Part shown: positions 1 to 10,068 of the stretch, one piece after another
Numbering within the stretch: the first letter of the stretch is position 1
Layout: each line of letters starts with the position of its first letter
Source of the DNA: Mangrovibacter yixingensis
Lineage (GTDB): Bacteria > Pseudomonadota > Gammaproteobacteria > Enterobacterales > Enterobacteriaceae
Direction of reading: 5' to 3'
Assembly (NCBI RefSeq): GCF_020523985.1
Contig: NZ_JAIVKM010000001.1
Coordinates: forward strand, 1,736,001 to 1,800,000
DNA: 64,000 bases
Program-made: the position numbers and the translations under genes
The notes under the pieces: model-generated
Seen by the model: only the letters and a program-made list of their open reading frames with translations
Databases searched by the model: none
What the model was told of the DNA's origin: nothing

Positions 1-1367
1 AAGTTATCGCTGCAGGTGCTAACGTTGTGCGCATGAACTTCTCCCATGGCTCCGCAGAAGATCACCAGATGCGTGCAGATAAAGTGCGCGAAATTGCTGC
101 CAAGCTGGGGCGTCATGTGGCTATTCTCGGCGACCTTCAGGGCCCCAAAATTCGTGTATCCACCTTCAAAGAAGGCAAAGTATTTCTAAACATCGGCGAA
201 AAGTTCCTGCTTGATGCTAACCTGGGTAAAGGTGAAGGCGACAAAGAACAAGTTGGTATTGACTACAAAGGGTTACCGGCTGACGTTGTTCCCGGCGATA
301 TCCTGTTACTTGACGATGGCCGTGTTCAGTTAAAAGTGCTGGAAGTTCAGGGGATGAAAGTGTTTACCGAAGTGACTGTCGGTGGCCCCCTATCTAACAA
401 CAAAGGTATTAACAAACTCGGTGGTGGGTTATCTGCCGAGGCACTGACTGAGAAAGACAAAGCTGACATTATTACTGCCGCTAAAATTGGCGTTGATTAT
501 CTGGCGGTGTCATTTCCTCGTTGTGGTGAAGACCTCAATTATGCTCGTCGCCTGGCACGTGACGCAGGCTGTGAAGCGAAGATTTGCGCTAAAGTTGAAC
601 GTGCAGAAGCGGTAGCAACAGAAGAAGCAATGGATGACATCATTATGGCGTCCGACGTGGTGATGGTTGCGCGTGGTGATCTGGGTGTTGAAATTGGTGA
701 TCCGGAGCTGGTAGGTATTCAGAAAACCCTGATTCGCCGTGCCCGCAAGCTCAACCGCGCAGTGATAACTGCCACACAGATGATGGAATCGATGATAACT
801 AACCCGATGCCAACTCGTGCGGAAGTCATGGACGTGGCTAACGCAGTGCTTGATGGTACCGATGCCGTTATGCTGTCAGCGGAAACTGCTGCTGGTCAGT
901 ACCCAGCAGAAACTGTTGCGGCTATGGCTCGCGTGTGTGTCGGCGCAGAAAAAATCCCCAGCATTAATGTTTCCAAACACCGCCTTGATGTTCAGTTTGA
1001 AAATGTTGAAGAAGCCATTGCAATGTCTGCCATGTATGCAGCAAACCATCTTAGAGGTGTGACCGCTATCATTACGATGACAGAATCAGGCCGGACTGCA
1101 CTGATGACCTCACGTATCAGCTCTGGTTTGCCCATTTTCGCCATGTCTCGCCATGAGCGTACTTTAAACCTTACCGCACTTTACCGTGGTGTCACCCCGG
1201 TGCATTTTGACAGCGAGCTTGATGGTGTATCTGCTGCAAACGATGCAGTAAACCTGTTGCGGGATAAAGGCTACCTGATGTCAGGTGACCTGGTTATCGT
1301 CACTCAGGGTGATGTAATGAGTACCGTCGGCACAACGAATACTACGCGGATTCTGACTGTCGAATAA
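1..1367 (+). CDS. pykA: pyruvate kinase II, 5' end cut off by the window edge
   Basis: Pyruvate kinase converts phosphoenolpyruvate and ADP to pyruvate and ATP in the cytoplasm. The reading frame is open from base 3 ([11 protein letters not shown]) to the stop at 1365-1367, giving 454 residues; about 26 N-terminal residues lie outside the window, which would make the usual 480. Recognisable motifs are [13 protein letters not shown], the catalytic/metal stretch [14 protein letters not shown], the family signature [10 protein letters not shown], and the C-terminal domain ending in NTTRILTVE. The sequence matches E. coli PykA (the AMP-activated isozyme), not PykF. It is followed by an intrinsic terminator and a convergent lpxM, as in E. 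coli. The GTG at 27 is internal, not a start. Confidence 0.97.
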   Translation, partial: VIAAGANVVRMNFSHGSAEDHQMRADKVREIAAKLGRHVAILGDLQGPKIRVSTFKEGKVFLNIGEKFLLDANLGKGEGDKEQVGIDYKGLPADVVPGDILLLDDGRVQLKVLEVQGMKVFTEVTVGGPLSNNKGINKLGGGLSAEALTEKDKADIITAAKIGVDYLAVSFPRCGEDLNYARRLARDAGCEAKICAKVERAEAVATEEAMDDIIMASDVVMVARGDLGVEIGDPELVGIQKTLIRRARKLNRAVITATQMMESMITNPMPTRAEVMDVANAVLDGTDAVMLSAETAAGQYPAETVAAMARVCVGAEKIPSINVSKHRLDVQFENVEEAIAMSAMYAANHLRGVTAIITMTESGRTALMTSRISSGLPIFAMSRHERTLNLTALYRGVTPVHFDSELDGVSAANDAVNLLRDKGYLMSGDLVIVTQGDVMSTVGTTNTTRILTVE

Positions 1368-1393
1368 TTTCTTGATTACTCGTTAACAAACAC

Positions 1394-1421
1394 AAGGGGC
1401 CTGTTGGCCCCTTTAATTTTT
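1394..1421 (+). terminator. intrinsic terminator of pykA
   Basis: AAGGGGCC, loop TGTT, GGCCCCTT, then TTAATTTTT. It lies 27 bp after the pykA stop, between convergent pykA and lpxM. Confidence 0.85.
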
Positions 1422-1474
1422 CTGGCAAAGAATTGCTTGTGGCTTCCCCTAATGCTAAAAACCGATATGCATGA

Positions 1475-2452
1475 TCACTTGCCCCGCGGGAACAACTCTT
1501 TACGCCGGTAGGGTTCTGTTTCACCGGGTTTGCGTGTTTTCAGCAGTTTTAATATCCATGTGTATTGCTCAGGGTTTGGTCCAACTAATTTTTCCACCTC
1601 GTTATTCATGCGCCGCGCAATTGTGATGTCATCGGCCTCACGCAAGTCATCCATTGGTGGACGCAGGTAAATATCCAGCTTGTGGGTTTGTGCGTTATAA
1701 ACTGGGAACATAGGGACTACTCGCGCACGGCATACCTTCATCAAACGCCCGATTGCGGGTAATGTTGCTTTATAGGTACCAAAGAAGTCCACAAATTCAC
1801 TTTGTTCAGGCCCGTGATCTTCATCAGGTAGGTAATACCCCCAATAGCCCTGGCGCACTGAACTGATAAAAGGTTTTATGCCGTCATTACGCGCATGCAA
1901 GCGCCCACCGAAATGGCGCCTGACAGTGTTCCAGGCATAATCAAATACCGGGTTACCCTGATTATGAAACATTGCAGCCATGTCATTGCCTTGTGCGGCA
2001 AGCACCATCGCAGGAATATCTACAGCCCACCCATGAGGCACCAGAAAAATAACATTTTCCTTGTTAGCGCGTAATTCATCCAGAATTTCTGCATGGTGCC
2101 ACTTGACACGTTTTTTCACATGTTCCGGGCCACGCAGTGCTAATTCAGCCATTAGGACCATCGACTGTGGTGCAGTAGCAAACATTCGGTCAATAATCGT
2201 TTCACGCTCTGTTTCTGGCATATCTGGAAAGCAGTAGAACAAATTGATGCGTGCGCGGCGGCGCGCACCACCCGCGAGTTTTCCGGCTTTGGTTCCTATG
2301 AGCCCCAAGAAAGGGTCACGCAGCCTGGGCGGTATCAGCGCCAAAACAGCAAATGCCCCCACCCCCAACCATGCTCCCCAATAGCGCGGGTGCAGAAATG
2401 TACGGTTAAATTCAGGGATATACTCACTATTCGTTTTTTTGCTCATTTCCAT
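1475..2452 (-). CDS. lpxM: lipid A myristoyltransferase LpxM
   Basis: This is a late acyltransferase that adds the myristoyl chain to penta-acyl Kdo2-lipid A at the inner membrane, giving hexa-acyl lipid A. It is 325 aa, near the family length. An N-terminal membrane segment lies at about residues 25-42. The catalytic HX4D motif of the LPLAT superfamily is seen as H140-G-W-A-V-D145. Long stretches such as GNPVFDYAWNTVRR and GRLHARNDGIKPF match E. coli LpxM (MsbB). An alternative start at the second Met (codon 3) is possible; no Shine-Dalgarno clearly decides. It is convergent with pykA and transcribed in the same direction as mepM upstream, as in E. coli. Confidence 0.95.
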   Translation of the reverse strand: MEMSKKTNSEYIPEFNRTFLHPRYWGAWLGVGAFAVLALIPPRLRDPFLGLIGTKAGKLAGGARRRARINLFYCFPDMPETERETIIDRMFATAPQSMVLMAELALRGPEHVKKRVKWHHAEILDELRANKENVIFLVPHGWAVDIPAMVLAAQGNDMAAMFHNQGNPVFDYAWNTVRRHFGGRLHARNDGIKPFISSVRQGYWGYYLPDEDHGPEQSEFVDFFGTYKATLPAIGRLMKVCRARVVPMFPVYNAQTHKLDIYLRPPMDDLREADDITIARRMNNEVEKLVGPNPEQYTWILKLLKTRKPGETEPYRRKELFPRGK

Positions 2453-2517
2453 GCCGTTATCAGCCAGTCCTCAATATTACTTATATTTTAGCGGGCTAAA
2501 TCTACCAGATAAAAGAA

Positions 2518-2544
2518 AAGCCGGCACTTTTTAAGTGCCGGCTT
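2518..2544 (-). terminator. intrinsic terminator of mepM
   Basis: A perfect 12-bp stem (AAGCCGGCACTT / AAGTGCCGGCTT) with a 3-nt loop, followed on the minus strand by TTCTTTT. It lies just after the mepM stop and before lpxM. Confidence 0.85.
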
Positions 2545-2561
2545 ACTGATGGGTAAACAAC

Positions 2562-3905
2562 TTAATCGAGGATTAATTGCGGTTTTACTTCACGAACCTG
2601 CGCCAAATAAGCCCTGCGTTCTGAACCTGTAAGCCCTTCGGTACGTGGTAGTTTTGCAGTCAGCGGGTTAACAGCCTGCTGGTTAATCCAAACTTCGAAA
2701 TGTAAGTGAGGCCCGGTGGAACGCCCTGTATTACCAGAAAGTGCAATACGCTCACCGCGCTTCACTTTGTCGCCGGGTTTCACCAGCAGTTTTTTCAGGT
2801 GCATATAACGCGTTGTATATGTGCGGCCATGGCGAATAGCAATGTAGTTGCCTGCTGCACCATCATGTTTAGCAACAATCACTTCGCCATCCCCCACAGA
2901 TAACACTGGTGTTCCCTGCGGCATTGCGAAATCCACACCACGGTGTGGAGCTATTCGCCCGGTTACTGGATTCAAACGACGGGGGTTAAAGTTTGATGAT
3001 ACCCGGAACTGGCGGCTGGTTGGAAACCTTAAGAACCCTTTGGCCAGACCATTACCATTCTGGTCATAGAATTTCCCATCATCTGCACGGATAGCGAAGT
3101 AATCTTTACCACCGGTTTTCAAACGCACACCTAATAAATGGCTTTGGGCGCGTTTCCCATCCAACTGTTCACGTGAGATTAAAGCTGAGAATTCATCTCC
3201 TGCTTTCAATTTACGGAAGTCCATTTGCCACTGAAGCGCTTTCACCACATCGTTAACTTCATTACCGCTAAGGCCTGCAGCCCTTGCGCTGGCAACAAAA
3301 CTCCCGGTAACTTTTCCTTTGATAACCCGGTTAACCCATTCGCCTTGCTGTACTTCAACATTGCGCTTGAAACCGTTATCCGTGCGGTCATAGACACGTG
3401 TTTCGCGCCGCGAAACGTCCCATGACAATTGCTGTAGGTTGCCATCGGGGGTAAGTGTCCAGGAAAGTTGCTGACCAATTTTGAGGTTGCCGAGGTCCTT
3501 ATCGGTACGGGTTAGCTGGCTGATTTCTCCCATATCAATACCATATTGATTAAGGATACTACTCAGCGTATCACCCGTAGAAACGACATAGTCCTGAACA
3601 CCATTAGTTGATGCTGTATCATCACTACCATCCTGTGTGGATGTATCTTCAGGTGGTAAGGCAACATCCATATCATCTTGCGATGTTTGATCAATCGGCT
3701 CGCTGGCCTCAGGCATCAGGGTATGAGCGGGCTTATCAGTGTGGAGATCCAATGCCTTAACAACAGGCGTTGCATCAGGATGGTAAACATAGGGCCGCCA
3801 CACGGCGACCGACAAAGTGAGTACTGTCAAGGACCCCAGCAAAACTCGATGGGGTCTGGGCAAGCTGTTAAACGCCATAGCGACAGAGCGGGCTATCTGT
3901 TGCAC
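2562..3905 (-). CDS. mepM: murein DD-endopeptidase MepM
   Basis: A periplasmic M23 zinc endopeptidase that cuts D-Ala-mDAP cross-links and permits peptidoglycan expansion. Order of domains: an N-terminal membrane anchor (VLLGSLTVLTLSVAVW), an acidic linker, a LysM-like region (VVSTGDTLSSILNQYG), an OapA-type middle, and a C-terminal LytM domain with zinc ligands in HRGVDFAMP and the HLHFEVW motif. I chose GTG at 3905 because it gives the E. coli-like N-terminus (M-Q-Q-I-A-R-S-V) and has GAGGA 9 nt upstream; the in-frame TTG at 3911 is only 3 nt from that Shine-Dalgarno. It sits beside znuA, as in E. coli. Confidence 0.95.
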   Translation of the reverse strand: MQQIARSVAMAFNSLPRPHRVLLGSLTVLTLSVAVWRPYVYHPDATPVVKALDLHTDKPAHTLMPEASEPIDQTSQDDMDVALPPEDTSTQDGSDDTASTNGVQDYVVSTGDTLSSILNQYGIDMGEISQLTRTDKDLGNLKIGQQLSWTLTPDGNLQQLSWDVSRRETRVYDRTDNGFKRNVEVQQGEWVNRVIKGKVTGSFVASARAAGLSGNEVNDVVKALQWQMDFRKLKAGDEFSALISREQLDGKRAQSHLLGVRLKTGGKDYFAIRADDGKFYDQNGNGLAKGFLRFPTSRQFRVSSNFNPRRLNPVTGRIAPHRGVDFAMPQGTPVLSVGDGEVIVAKHDGAAGNYIAIRHGRTYTTRYMHLKKLLVKPGDKVKRGERIALSGNTGRSTGPHLHFEVWINQQAVNPLTAKLPRTEGLTGSERRAYLAQVREVKPQLILD

Positions 3906-3920
3906 GTACAAAAATCCTCG

Positions 3921-4877
3921 TTAATCTCCTTTCAGGCAGCTCGTGTACTGATGAGACAAATGGGTTAAAAACTGCATATAGCTGTCTTTACCCAATGCGA
4001 TACCACTTCCTAACGGGTCCAGGGTCCCAATGCGCACCCCCGTACCACGGGCAACGGCCTCGACAACGGCTGGTCTGAATTGTGGCTCAGCAAAAACACA
4101 TGTCGCTTTTTGCTCAACCAACGTTGTTCTAATGTTATGTAAACGCTGTGCACCCGGTTGAATTTCAGGGTTTACGGTAAAGTGCCCGAGAGATGTCAGA
4201 CCGTATTGTTTTTCAAAATAGCCATAGGCATCGTGAAAAACAAAATACCCTTTAGTTTTCAACGGTGACAGCTCGTCTGCAATCTGCTTATCCGTGCGGG
4301 CTAATTCTGCCTCAAATTGCTGCAGGTTTGCGTCTAGTTTGGCTTTATTATTCGGCATAAGTTCCACTAATTTATCGTGAATTGCAACCGCTGCCAGTTT
4401 TGATATCTCAGGTGAAAGCCAGATGTGCATGTTATATTCACCATGATGGTGATCATCATCACTATTTTTGTCATGATGCGCCCCTTCTTCATGCCCATGC
4501 TCATGGTCATGATCGTCGTCGTCATCACCTTTCATGAGTAACGGTTTCACTGCTGCCAGAGTGGATAATGCAATGTTTTTATCACCCGCCTGTTGGGCGA
4601 CAGGCTTCTGCATAAAAGCCTCCATATCGGGGCCAACCCATATTACTAAATCGCTGTTTTTTAATTTAATTATATCACCGGGTTTCAATGCGTAGTCGTG
4701 CGCAGATGCCCCGTCAGGGAGTAAGACATCAGTTTTTGTTACGCCATCAGCAATGGCTGACGCGATAAAGCCCAATGGTTTAATTGAGGTGACAATGTCA
4801 GCCTTAGCCATTACAGTAGAGCCTGCCCAAAGCGCCACTGTAAAGCTTGCGCAAAGAAGTGTCTTTTTATGTAACAT
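3921..4877 (-). CDS. znuA: periplasmic zinc-binding protein ZnuA
   Basis: Solute-binding protein of the high-affinity ZnuABC zinc importer. The start at 4877 gives a signal peptide ([19 protein letters not shown]...) like that of E. coli; upstream in-frame codons add a non-signal extension. Zinc-ligand contexts [15 protein letters not shown] and VFHDAYGYF are present. A His/Asp-rich loop ([16 protein letters not shown] and on to DDDHHHGEY) is the typical low-affinity zinc-capture segment. The terminal Cys pair ([13 protein letters not shown]) is also conserved. It is transcribed divergently from znuC, with a Zur-type operator between them. Confidence 0.96.
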   Translation of the reverse strand: MLHKKTLLCASFTVALWAGSTVMAKADIVTSIKPLGFIASAIADGVTKTDVLLPDGASAHDYALKPGDIIKLKNSDLVIWVGPDMEAFMQKPVAQQAGDKNIALSTLAAVKPLLMKGDDDDDHDHEHGHEEGAHHDKNSDDDHHHGEYNMHIWLSPEISKLAAVAIHDKLVELMPNNKAKLDANLQQFEAELARTDKQIADELSPLKTKGYFVFHDAYGYFEKQYGLTSLGHFTVNPEIQPGAQRLHNIRTTLVEQKATCVFAEPQFRPAVVEAVARGTGVRIGTLDPLGSGIALGKDSYMQFLTHLSHQYTSCLKGD

Positions 4878-4906
4878 AATGCGATTATCCATCATAAATT
4901 CAGCGA

Positions 4907-4929
4907 AGTTTGTGATATTATAACATTCG
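4907..4929. promoter_or_regulatory. Zur operator between znuA and znuC
   Basis: The sequence fits the enterobacterial Zur box (GAAATGTTATA-N-TATAACATTTC): the inner part reads TGTGATA-T-TATAACATTC, with a weak outer left arm. It lies in the 76-bp divergent znuA/znuC gap, where zinc-loaded Zur represses both transcripts in E. coli. Confidence 0.75.
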
Positions 4930-4953
4930 TTAACTTCTGCAACGTTTAAATCC

Positions 4954-5706
4954 ATGAACAATCTTGTCTCACTGGAAAATGTGTCGGTGTCTTTTGGCCA
5001 ACGGCGTGTTTTATCAGATATTTCATTTTCTCTTCAGCCTGGTAGAATCCTCACATTATTGGGGCCAAACGGTGCCGGCAAATCAACACTGGTGCGTGTT
5101 GTATTAGGCCTGGTAGCCCCAGATGAAGGGAAAATCAACCGCGACCGCGGATTACGCATTGGCTATGTGCCACAAAAACTCCAGCTTGATGCCACGCTTC
5201 CTCTCACAGTAAGCCGTTTCTTGCGTTTACGCCCCGGTGTAAAAAAAGCAGACTTGCTCCCTGCCCTTAAGCGGGTTAATGCAGCTCACCTGCTTGAAGC
5301 GCCAATGCAAAAATTGTCCGGCGGGGAAAACCAGCGTGTTCTGCTGGCAAGAGCGCTGATGAATTCTCCCCAGTTGTTGGTACTTGATGAACCCACCCAG
5401 GGCGTAGATGTCAATGGGCAACTGGCGCTCTATAATCTGATTGATCAGTTACGTAAAGAGCTGGATTGTGCTGTTTTGATGGTCTCCCATGACCTCCATT
5501 TGGTTATGGCAAAAACAGACGATGTACTGTGTCTGAACCATCATATCTGTTGCTCCGGTACGCCAGAAAGTGTGTCAACGCACCCTGAATTTAAAGCTAT
5601 GTTTGGCCCGACAGGTGCTGAACAACTTGCTGTATATCGCCACCATCATAATCACCGACATGATTTACGCGGTCGCATTGTTTTACGCAAAGGGAATGGC
5701 GCTTAA
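4954..5706 (+). CDS. znuC: zinc ABC transporter ATPase ZnuC
   Basis: Cytoplasmic ATPase of the ZnuABC importer, 250 aa. Walker A is GPNGAGKST, the signature is LSGGE, Walker B and the following loop are [12 protein letters not shown], and the switch His is in MVSHDLHLV. The C-terminus carries a His-rich stretch (RHHHNHRHD), typical of ZnuC. Its stop overlaps the start of znuB (TAATGA arrangement at 5704-5709), so the two are translationally coupled. Transcription is under the Zur box at 4907-4929. Confidence 0.97.
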   Translation: MNNLVSLENVSVSFGQRRVLSDISFSLQPGRILTLLGPNGAGKSTLVRVVLGLVAPDEGKINRDRGLRIGYVPQKLQLDATLPLTVSRFLRLRPGVKKADLLPALKRVNAAHLLEAPMQKLSGGENQRVLLARALMNSPQLLVLDEPTQGVDVNGQLALYNLIDQLRKELDCAVLMVSHDLHLVMAKTDDVLCLNHHICCSGTPESVSTHPEFKAMFGPTGAEQLAVYRHHHNHRHDLRGRIVLRKGNGA

Positions 5707-6491
5707 TGATAGATATTCTTTTACCCGGTTGGATTGCGGGCATATTGCTGGCATGTGCTGCCGGGCCACTTGGTTCCTTTGTTGTCTGGCGCAGGATGTC
5801 TTATTTCGGCGACACACTGGCCCACGCATCTTTACTTGGGGTGGCGTTTGGGTTATTGCTCAATGTCAGCCCATTCTACGCAGTCATTGCCGTTACACTG
5901 GTTCTTGCAGCTGGTTTGGTCTGGCTGGAAAAACGCCAGCATCTGGCAGTTGATACACTACTGGGTATCCTCGCTCACAGTGCGCTGTCGTTAGGCCTGG
6001 TGGTGGTCAGCCTGATGGCAAATGTCCGGGTCGATTTAATGGCCTACCTGTTTGGTGATTTATTGGCGGTTACCCCAACAGATTTAGTGACAATTGCCCT
6101 TGGCGTGTGTGTCGTTATTGGGCTACTCTGCTGGCAGTGGCGCAACTTACTGGCAATGACCATAAGCCCCGATTTGGCATTTGTCGACGGTGTGCGAATA
6201 CAGCGGGTAAAACTGATGCTAATGCTGGTTACCGCACTGACAATTGGTGTATCCATGAAATTCGTCGGTGCCTTAATCATCACATCTCTGTTAATAATTC
6301 CAGCAGCGACTGGCCGCCGTTTTGCACGTACACCAGAGCAAATGGCTGGGTATGCCGTACTGGTGGGCATTCTGGCTGTTACAGGCGGGCTGGCGTTCTC
6401 AGCTTTTTATGACACACCGGCAGGGCCTTCTGTTGTGTTATGTGCAGCCACGCTGTTCATGCTAAGTATGATGAAAAAAACGGTTGTCTGA
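5706..6491 (+). CDS. znuB: zinc ABC transporter permease ZnuB
   Basis: Inner-membrane permease of ZnuABC, an ABC-3 family protein of 261 aa with several hydrophobic segments beginning at [18 protein letters not shown]. It matches E. coli ZnuB almost throughout (e.g. [34 protein letters not shown]). It is the last gene of the znuCB operon and is followed by a strong terminator. Confidence 0.97.
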   Translation: MIDILLPGWIAGILLACAAGPLGSFVVWRRMSYFGDTLAHASLLGVAFGLLLNVSPFYAVIAVTLVLAAGLVWLEKRQHLAVDTLLGILAHSALSLGLVVVSLMANVRVDLMAYLFGDLLAVTPTDLVTIALGVCVVIGLLCWQWRNLLAMTISPDLAFVDGVRIQRVKLMLMLVTALTIGVSMKFVGALIITSLLIIPAATGRRFARTPEQMAGYAVLVGILAVTGGLAFSAFYDTPAGPSVVLCAATLFMLSMMKKTVV

Positions 6492-6510
6492 ACCCGTAAT
6501 CAGTTAACAA

Positions 6511-6552
6511 TGAGCCCCTGCCATGTATTACCCTGGCAGGGGCTCATTTTTT
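6511..6552 (+). terminator. terminator after znuB
   Basis: A 13-bp perfect stem (TGAGCCCCTGCCA / TGGCAGGGGCTCA) followed by TTTTTT. It separates znuB from convergent ruvB. Confidence 0.9.
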
Positions 6553-6592
6553 CTAACCATTACACATGGAACTTGCACACACTCACGAACAA

Positions 6593-7603
6593 TCAGGCAT
6601 TATCTGGCGGCGTAATACCAAAATGCTGCCAGGCGCGATTTGTTGCCATACGCCCACGCGGTGTACGCTGAATAAACCCTTGCTGAATCAAATAAGGTTC
6701 AAGCACGTCCTCAATCGTTTCGCGCTCTTCACCAATCGCTGCGGCCAGGTTATCCAGCCCGACCGGGCCACCCATAAATTTGTCGATAATCGCCAGCAGT
6801 AATTTACGGTCCATATAGTCAAAACCCTGGACATCGACATTCAACATATCCAAAGCCTGGCTGGCAACATCAGCGCTAATCACCCCATTATGACGCACTT
6901 CCGCGTAATCTCTGACCCGGCGCAATAACCGGTTGGCGATGCGGGGTGTTCCACGCGCCCGGCGAGCCAGTTCCAGTGCTGCATCCGCTGCCATATCCAG
7001 CCCCATAAACCCGGCACTGCGAGCGACAATATGTTGCAGATCATTTACCTGATAAAACTCCAGGCGCTGCACTATCCCAAAACGGTCACGTAATGGCGAA
7101 GTCAGGGAACCGGCCCGCGTGGTTGCCCCCACCAGCGTAAAGGGTGGTAAATCAATCTTGATTGAACGCGCGGCTGGCCCCTCACCTATCATGATATCGA
7201 GCTGGTAGTCTTCCATAGCAGGATACAGAACTTCTTCCACCACCGGAGAAAGGCGGTGAATTTCATCAATAAACAATACATCATTAGGTTCAAGATTGGT
7301 GAGCATTGCCGCCAGGTCACCCGCTTTTTCAAGTACAGGCCCGGAAGTGGTACGTAAATTCACGCCCATCTCATTTGCCACAATATTTGCAAGTGTGGTT
7401 TTCCCAAGACCTGGCGGGCCGAAAATGAGCAGATGGTCGAGCGCATCACCACGTAAACGAGCCGCTTCAATAAATATTTCCATCTGCTTACGGACTTCAG
7501 GCTGCCCAACATATTCCTGTAACATTTTAGGGCGAATAGCCCTGTCGATGTTATCTTCCGGGCCCTGGTTGTCTGGGGAAACCAGACGGTCGGCTTCAAT
7601 CAT
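6593..7603 (-). CDS. ruvB: Holliday junction branch-migration helicase RuvB
   Basis: AAA+ motor of the RuvABC resolvasome, driving branch migration of Holliday junctions with RuvA. It has 336 aa. Walker A is G62-P-P-G-L-G-K-T-T70, Walker B is DEIH at 113-116, sensor 1 lies in [18 protein letters not shown] (which also carries the arginine finger), and the C-terminal winged helix ends near [13 protein letters not shown]. It starts 8 bp after ruvA, so it is the second gene of the SOS-controlled ruvAB operon. Confidence 0.98.
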   Translation of the reverse strand: MIEADRLVSPDNQGPEDNIDRAIRPKMLQEYVGQPEVRKQMEIFIEAARLRGDALDHLLIFGPPGLGKTTLANIVANEMGVNLRTTSGPVLEKAGDLAAMLTNLEPNDVLFIDEIHRLSPVVEEVLYPAMEDYQLDIMIGEGPAARSIKIDLPPFTLVGATTRAGSLTSPLRDRFGIVQRLEFYQVNDLQHIVARSAGFMGLDMAADAALELARRARGTPRIANRLLRRVRDYAEVRHNGVISADVASQALDMLNVDVQGFDYMDRKLLLAIIDKFMGGPVGLDNLAAAIGEERETIEDVLEPYLIQQGFIQRTPRGRMATNRAWQHFGITPPDNA

Positions 7604-7611
7604 TGTTTACC

Positions 7612-8223
7612 TCACAGCACTGCGCGCAATGCTTCACGAATCAGTGTTTCACTGTTTGCACCTGATGCTGCCACTTTCGATACCATACGGCTAGCTTCTT
7701 GAGGCTTATAACCCAGTGCGACCAGTGCAGCGACTGCTTCTGCTTCCGCGTCATCCACTGCGGCACTCGCAGGCGCACTCAGAACCAAATCAGCCGCGGG
7801 TGTAAACAGATCACCGTGCATTCCTTTAAAGCGGTCTTTCATTTCAACGACCAGGCGTTCTGCTGTTTTTTTACCAATACCCGGAAGCTTCACTAGTGAA
7901 GCAGGCTCTTCCCGTTCAACAGCATTCACAAACTGCTGTGCCGACATCCCCGATAAAATAGCCAGCGCCAGTTTGGGCCCCACACCATTTACTTTGATTA
8001 ACTCACGAAACAGTGTGCGCTCCTGCTTATTATTGAACCCGAACAACAGTTGCGCATCTTCTCTTACCACAAAGTGCGTAAACACCACCGCTTCTTTACC
8101 TACTTCGGGCAGCTCATAGAAACAAGTCATCGGCATGTGGATTTCGTAACCCACACCACCTGTCTCAAGCAATACCTGAGGTGGTTGCTTTTCCAGCACA
8201 ATCCCTCTGAGTCGGCCTATCAC
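7612..8223 (-). CDS. ruvA: Holliday junction DNA-binding protein RuvA
   Basis: Tetrameric protein that holds the four-way junction and loads RuvB. It has 203 aa. The N-terminal OB fold begins IGRLRG; helix-hairpin-helix motifs are [14 protein letters not shown] and [16 protein letters not shown]; the C-terminal domain III ([15 protein letters not shown]) contacts RuvB. The start codon is GTG, as in E. coli. A LexA box lies 57 bp upstream. Confidence 0.98.
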   Translation of the reverse strand: MIGRLRGIVLEKQPPQVLLETGGVGYEIHMPMTCFYELPEVGKEAVVFTHFVVREDAQLLFGFNNKQERTLFRELIKVNGVGPKLALAILSGMSAQQFVNAVEREEPASLVKLPGIGKKTAERLVVEMKDRFKGMHGDLFTPAADLVLSAPASAAVDDAEAEAVAALVALGYKPQEASRMVSKVAASGANSETLIREALRAVL

Positions 8224-8279
8224 ACTTTGCTCCTGATATTTATTGGACGGAAAAAACTGTACCTATAATATAAAAAAGG

Positions 8280-8295
8280 CTGGATAAATATCCAG
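8280..8295 (-). promoter_or_regulatory. LexA (SOS) box of ruvAB
   Basis: CTGGATAAATATCCAG is a CTG-N10-CAG palindrome (7 bp per arm), matching the LexA operator class and nearly identical to the one before E. coli ruvA. It extends to GGCTGG/CCAGCC and lies between ruvC and ruvA. Confidence 0.85.
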
Positions 8296-8301
8296 CCAAA
8301 T

Positions 8302-8823
8302 TTATCGTAACCTGCCTCTGGCCAGGTTAAGGCGTGCGGACCCGGCCTGAACAGCATTTTGGCTGATGTGGCAATGCGTGATGGCGATAGCCAGAGCATC
8401 GGCCGCATCCGCCTGCGGGTTAGAAGGAAGGTTGAGCAACCTGCGCACCATGTGTTGGACCTGCGCTTTCTCAGCACTACCAATCCCTGTTACCGTTTGT
8501 TTGACTTGCCTTGCGGCATATTCAAACACAGGTAAATCATGGTTAACAGCAGCAACAATAGCCACACCACGAGCCTGCCCCAGTTTTAAAGCTGAATCGG
8601 CGTTTTTAGCCATGAAAACTTGCTCAATGGCGAAATAATCCGGTGCAAACTGAGTAATGATTTCGCTGACCCCGGCATAAATCAACTTCAACCGTGACGG
8701 GAGGTCAGTTACCTGGGTACGAATACATCCACTGCCCAGGTAGCTTAGTTTCCGCCCCGTCTGCCGTATTACACCGTAGCCGGTAATTCGAGAGCCTGGA
8801 TCAATACCCAGAATAATGGACAT
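8302..8823 (-). CDS. ruvC: Holliday junction resolvase RuvC
   Basis: RNase H-fold endonuclease that cuts Holliday junctions symmetrically with RuvAB. The start at 8823 gives [17 protein letters not shown] and 173 aa, the usual length. The four catalytic acids can be placed: Asp in GIDPGS, Glu in FAIEQVF, and two Asp in [11 protein letters not shown]. yebB, which lies between ruvC and ruvA in E. coli, is absent. ruvC follows yebC on the same strand, as in E. coli. Confidence 0.97.
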   Translation of the reverse strand: MSIILGIDPGSRITGYGVIRQTGRKLSYLGSGCIRTQVTDLPSRLKLIYAGVSEIITQFAPDYFAIEQVFMAKNADSALKLGQARGVAIVAAVNHDLPVFEYAARQVKQTVTGIGSAEKAQVQHMVRRLLNLPSNPQADAADALAIAITHCHISQNAVQAGSARLNLARGRLR

Positions 8824-8859
8824 CTCCCGCCTCCGGCATATGGCGCGTTGGTGCAATAA

Positions 8860-9600
8860 TCAAAGGGTCGCCGCGACTTCGTCGGAGATCTCACCGTTAT
8901 GGTAGACTTCCTGTACATCATCGCAGTCTTCCAGCATATCGATAAGGCGCAGCAATTTCGGTGCTGTATCTGCATCCATATCTGCTTTGGTTGACGGGAT
9001 CATGGATACTTCCGCTGCATCTGCTTTCAGGCCCGCCGCTTCCAGCGCGTCACGTACAGCGCCCATTTCCTCCCAGGCGGTGTAAACATCGACAGCACCG
9101 TCATCGTACGCCACAACATCTTCAGCACCCGCTTCTAACGCGGCTTCCATAATGGTGTCTTCATCACCCGCGTCAAAAGAGATAACCCCTTTTTTACTGA
9201 ACAGGTAGGCAACAGAACCATCAGTACCCAGATTACCACCGGTTTTAGTGAAAGCATGACGCACCTCGGCAACCGTACGGTTACGGTTATCACTCAGGCA
9301 TTCAACCATCACAGCCGTACCACCAGGGCCGTAACCTTCATAAATGATGGTTTCCATGTTTGCGTCATCATCGCCACCCACACCACGCTGAATCGCACGG
9401 TTCAGTGTGTCGCGCGTCATGTTGTTTGCCAATGCTTTATCAATAGCAGCACGCAAACGCGGGTTAGACCCCGGATCGCCGCCACCCAAACGGGCAGCCG
9501 TAACCAGCTCGCGAATAATTTTGGTAAAAATTTTACCGCGTTTGGCATCCTGTGCCGCTTTGCGGTGCTTCGTGTTGGCCCATTTACTATGACCTGCCAT
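8860..9600 (-). CDS. yebC: YebC/PmpR family protein (TACO1 family)
   Basis: A 246-aa protein beginning [20 protein letters not shown], the family's hallmark N-terminus; [11 protein letters not shown] and [14 protein letters not shown] are further signatures. YebC-family proteins were first described as DNA-binding regulators; members have also been linked to translation of polyproline stretches. Which activity applies here is inference. The start at 9600 was preferred to the in-frame ATG 12 nt upstream because it gives the conserved N-terminus. It is co-directional with nudB upstream and ruvC downstream. Confidence 0.95.
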   Translation of the reverse strand: MAGHSKWANTKHRKAAQDAKRGKIFTKIIRELVTAARLGGGDPGSNPRLRAAIDKALANNMTRDTLNRAIQRGVGGDDDANMETIIYEGYGPGGTAVMVECLSDNRNRTVAEVRHAFTKTGGNLGTDGSVAYLFSKKGVISFDAGDEDTIMEAALEAGAEDVVAYDDGAVDVYTAWEEMGAVRDALEAAGLKADAAEVSMIPSTKADMDADTAPKLLRLIDMLEDCDDVQEVYHNGEISDEVAATL

Positions 9601-9623
9601 AACTTTCTCCAAAAACGCCTTAT

Positions 9624-10067
9624 TCAGGCGGCATCGATTACAAACTCTTCAATCGCTTGCCGGTTACTCCACGACTTAGTGAGTACCGCTGCATCTGCCG
9701 CACTTACCCATTTCCAGTCCAGATGTTCTGAAATCACAACAGACCGTTCATGAGGAAGCGCGAGGCAGAACCAGGACTCTACATTGCGCACAATACCCGG
9801 GGCATAGCGATGACGTAAATGTGTAAATATTTCAAACTCCACACGCCGCTGGCAGTCGATCAAGGCCAGATGCTCACTAACAACATCAATGGCGACCTCT
9901 TCCTTTACTTCGCGAAGTGCGGCATCCACGGCGCTTTCCCCCTCTTCCAGGCTGCCAGTCACAGACTGCCAGAATGTGGGGTCATCACGCCGTTGTAACA
10001 TTAACACCCGGCCAGTGTCCTGGGCATAGATCACCACCAGGATAGAGACAGGCCGTTTAAATGCCAT
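9624..10067 (-). CDS. nudB: dihydroneopterin triphosphate diphosphatase NudB
   Basis: Nudix hydrolase that removes pyrophosphate from dihydroneopterin triphosphate, an early folate-synthesis step. It has 147 aa. The Nudix box is G-S-L-E-E-G-E ... REVKEE, with Ala where the consensus has Gly after EE. The C-terminal [15 protein letters not shown] matches E. coli NudB. It lies 1 bp downstream of aspS and is probably co-transcribed with it. Confidence 0.95.
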   Translation of the reverse strand: MAFKRPVSILVVIYAQDTGRVLMLQRRDDPTFWQSVTGSLEEGESAVDAALREVKEEVAIDVVSEHLALIDCQRRVEFEIFTHLRHRYAPGIVRNVESWFCLALPHERSVVISEHLDWKWVSAADAAVLTKSWSNRQAIEEFVIDAA

Positions 10068-10068
10068 G

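Noticed and set aside
3906-3911. TTG start of mepM at 3911
   Set aside because: Only 3 nt from the Shine-Dalgarno; GTG 3905 gives normal spacing and the conserved N-terminus.
9256-9753. 165-codon rightward frame opposite yebC and nudB
   Set aside because: Antisense to two well-conserved genes, no ribosome site, no recognisable protein.
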